In this document: one piece after another, positions 63,463 to 64,000 of the stretch
Numbering within the stretch: position 1 is the stretch's first letter
Layout of the letters: each line of letters starts with the position of its first letter
Assembly (NCBI RefSeq): GCF_000158175.1
Contig: NZ_DS999411.1
Span: forward strand, 1,026,596-1,090,595
DNA length: 64,000 bases
Reading direction: 5' to 3'
From: Luminiphilus syltensis NOR5-1B
Lineage (GTDB): Bacteria; Pseudomonadota; Gammaproteobacteria; Pseudomonadales; Halieaceae
Program-made: the position numbers and the translations under genes
The notes under the pieces: generated by a model
What the model was told of the DNA's origin: nothing
Database searches by the model: none
The model's input: the letters and a program-made list of their open reading frames with translations, nothing else

Positions 63463-64000
63463 ATGCAACAGGCTATCTTCATCGCAGCTGCACTTCTGGC
63501 TTTCAGTATGTCGGCGCTCGCCGAGTGGTCGGTGCAGCCCGGTTCAACCGTTGGTTATGTCTCCGTGAAAAATAATGCCATCGCCGAAAATAACCGATTT
63601 AGCACGGTCACCGGCGGCATCGATGGCGAGGGGCAGATCCGCATCAATGTGGACCTGGGATCGGTGCAGACCGGTGTCCCGATCCGCAATGAGCGCATGC
63701 GCGATAAGTTCTTCGAGATCGCGAGTTGGCCCGAGGCTGTGATTACGGCACAACTGGAGCCCGCGGACATCGCGCACCTCGATGCCGGTGTCATGGTAGA
63801 GCGTGAACTGGCGCTGAGTGTTTCCCTGCACGGCTCTCAGACAGTGGTTAATGCAACGCTGCGCGCGATGCCGGCAGAGGCCGGCGTGCGTGTCAGTACG
63901 GTGGAGCCGGTTATTCTGAACGCCGATGATTTTGGGCTCGGGGGTGGCGTCGCGATGCTGCAGGAGCTTGCCGGTCTTCAGGGCATCAGTCGCGCCATTC
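63463..64000 (+). CDS. Secreted YceI-like protein (3' end beyond window)
   Basis: At least 179 aa; the frame is still open at the right edge, so the gene is partial. Signal peptide MQQAIFIAAALLAFSMSALA with AxA cleavage. After it, WSVQPGSTVGYVSVKNNAIAENNRFSTVTG and VDLGSVQTGVPIRNERMRDKFFEIASWPEAVITA match the YceI lipocalin-like fold, including the R-(N/D)-x-H/R-M-R-D-x-F-F motif. YceI proteins bind polyisoprenoid or amphiphilic lipids in the periplasm; the ligand here is unknown. RBS GAGGAA lies 6 nt upstream. Confidence 0.85.
   Translation, partial: MQQAIFIAAALLAFSMSALAEWSVQPGSTVGYVSVKNNAIAENNRFSTVTGGIDGEGQIRINVDLGSVQTGVPIRNERMRDKFFEIASWPEAVITAQLEPADIAHLDAGVMVERELALSVSLHGSQTVVNATLRAMPAEAGVRVSTVEPVILNADDFGLGGGVAMLQELAGLQGISRAI

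Overview
The window is one contiguous piece of a Gram-negative gammaproteobacterial chromosome. Support comes from an LPS Kdo transferase, a lipid A acyltransferase, TolC, an RmlABCD set, glnE and the tsaC-hemF-aroE order. The order gyrB ... glyS-glyQ-acyltransferase ... trkH-trkA-rsmB-fmt-def / LysM-dprA-tsaC-hemF-aroE is the one I know from the origin-proximal part of Pseudomonas-type chromosomes. The base composition is fairly GC-rich by eye. A marine Cellvibrionales/Halieaceae-like bacterium is a reasonable guess, but that is inference. No phage, insertion sequence, integrase, CRISPR array, rRNA or tRNA gene was seen.

Layout. 1-3940: the 3' part of gyrB, a 699-nt spacer with inverted repeats, a repeat-built lipoprotein and a 36-nt perfect palindrome. 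3941-8313 (minus): glyQ, glyS and rmuC; glyS carries an in-frame TGA at codon 342. 8402-10186: a lipid A acyltransferase and a DjlA-like co-chaperone. 10192-15874 (minus): trkA-trkH (K+ uptake) and def-fmt-rsmB (translation initiation, rRNA methylation). 16025-20844 (plus): LysM protein, dprA, tsaC, hemF, aroE. 20835-21746: gamma-carbonic anhydrase and a YheV-like zinc ribbon protein. 22058-29734: a caa3-type cytochrome c oxidase locus (coxB, coxA, ctaG, coxC, DUF2909, surf1, SCO-like protein, ctaB, sco) without ctaA, followed 4 nt later by polA. 32499-34971: engB, cytochromes c5 and c4, dsbA. 35116-37410: a divergent Lrp-type regulator and leuA. 37491-39462: a membrane diguanylate cyclase and an overlapping lipoprotein. 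39490-43330 (minus): pit, argE, argA. 43496-51893 (plus): an orphan GspE/PilB-like ATPase, glnE, ilvE, an alpha/beta hydrolase, rmlD, rmlB. 51914-53363 (minus): rmlA, rmlC. 53535-58528: glycosyltransferase, methyltransferase, alpha/alpha-toroid protein, a second methyltransferase on the minus strand, and waaA. 58516-64000: tolC (minus), DUF1249, cpdA, parE, and the start of a secreted YceI-like protein.

How the genes fit together. Most of the window is core housekeeping: topoisomerases at both ends, translation, respiration with its assembly factors and periplasmic electron carriers, Leu/Arg/branched-chain amino acid metabolism, and envelope synthesis. The stretch from 49.9 to 58.5 kb looks like a cell-surface glycan locus: dTDP-L-rhamnose supply, a four-gene cassette of unknown product, and the Kdo transferase of the LPS core.

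The items most worth a second look are the interrupted glyS, the uncharacterised GT/methyltransferase/toroid/methyltransferase cassette, the missing heme A synthase gene in the oxidase locus, the divergent Lrp-leuA control region, and the structured non-coding DNA after gyrB and after the lipoprotein gene.
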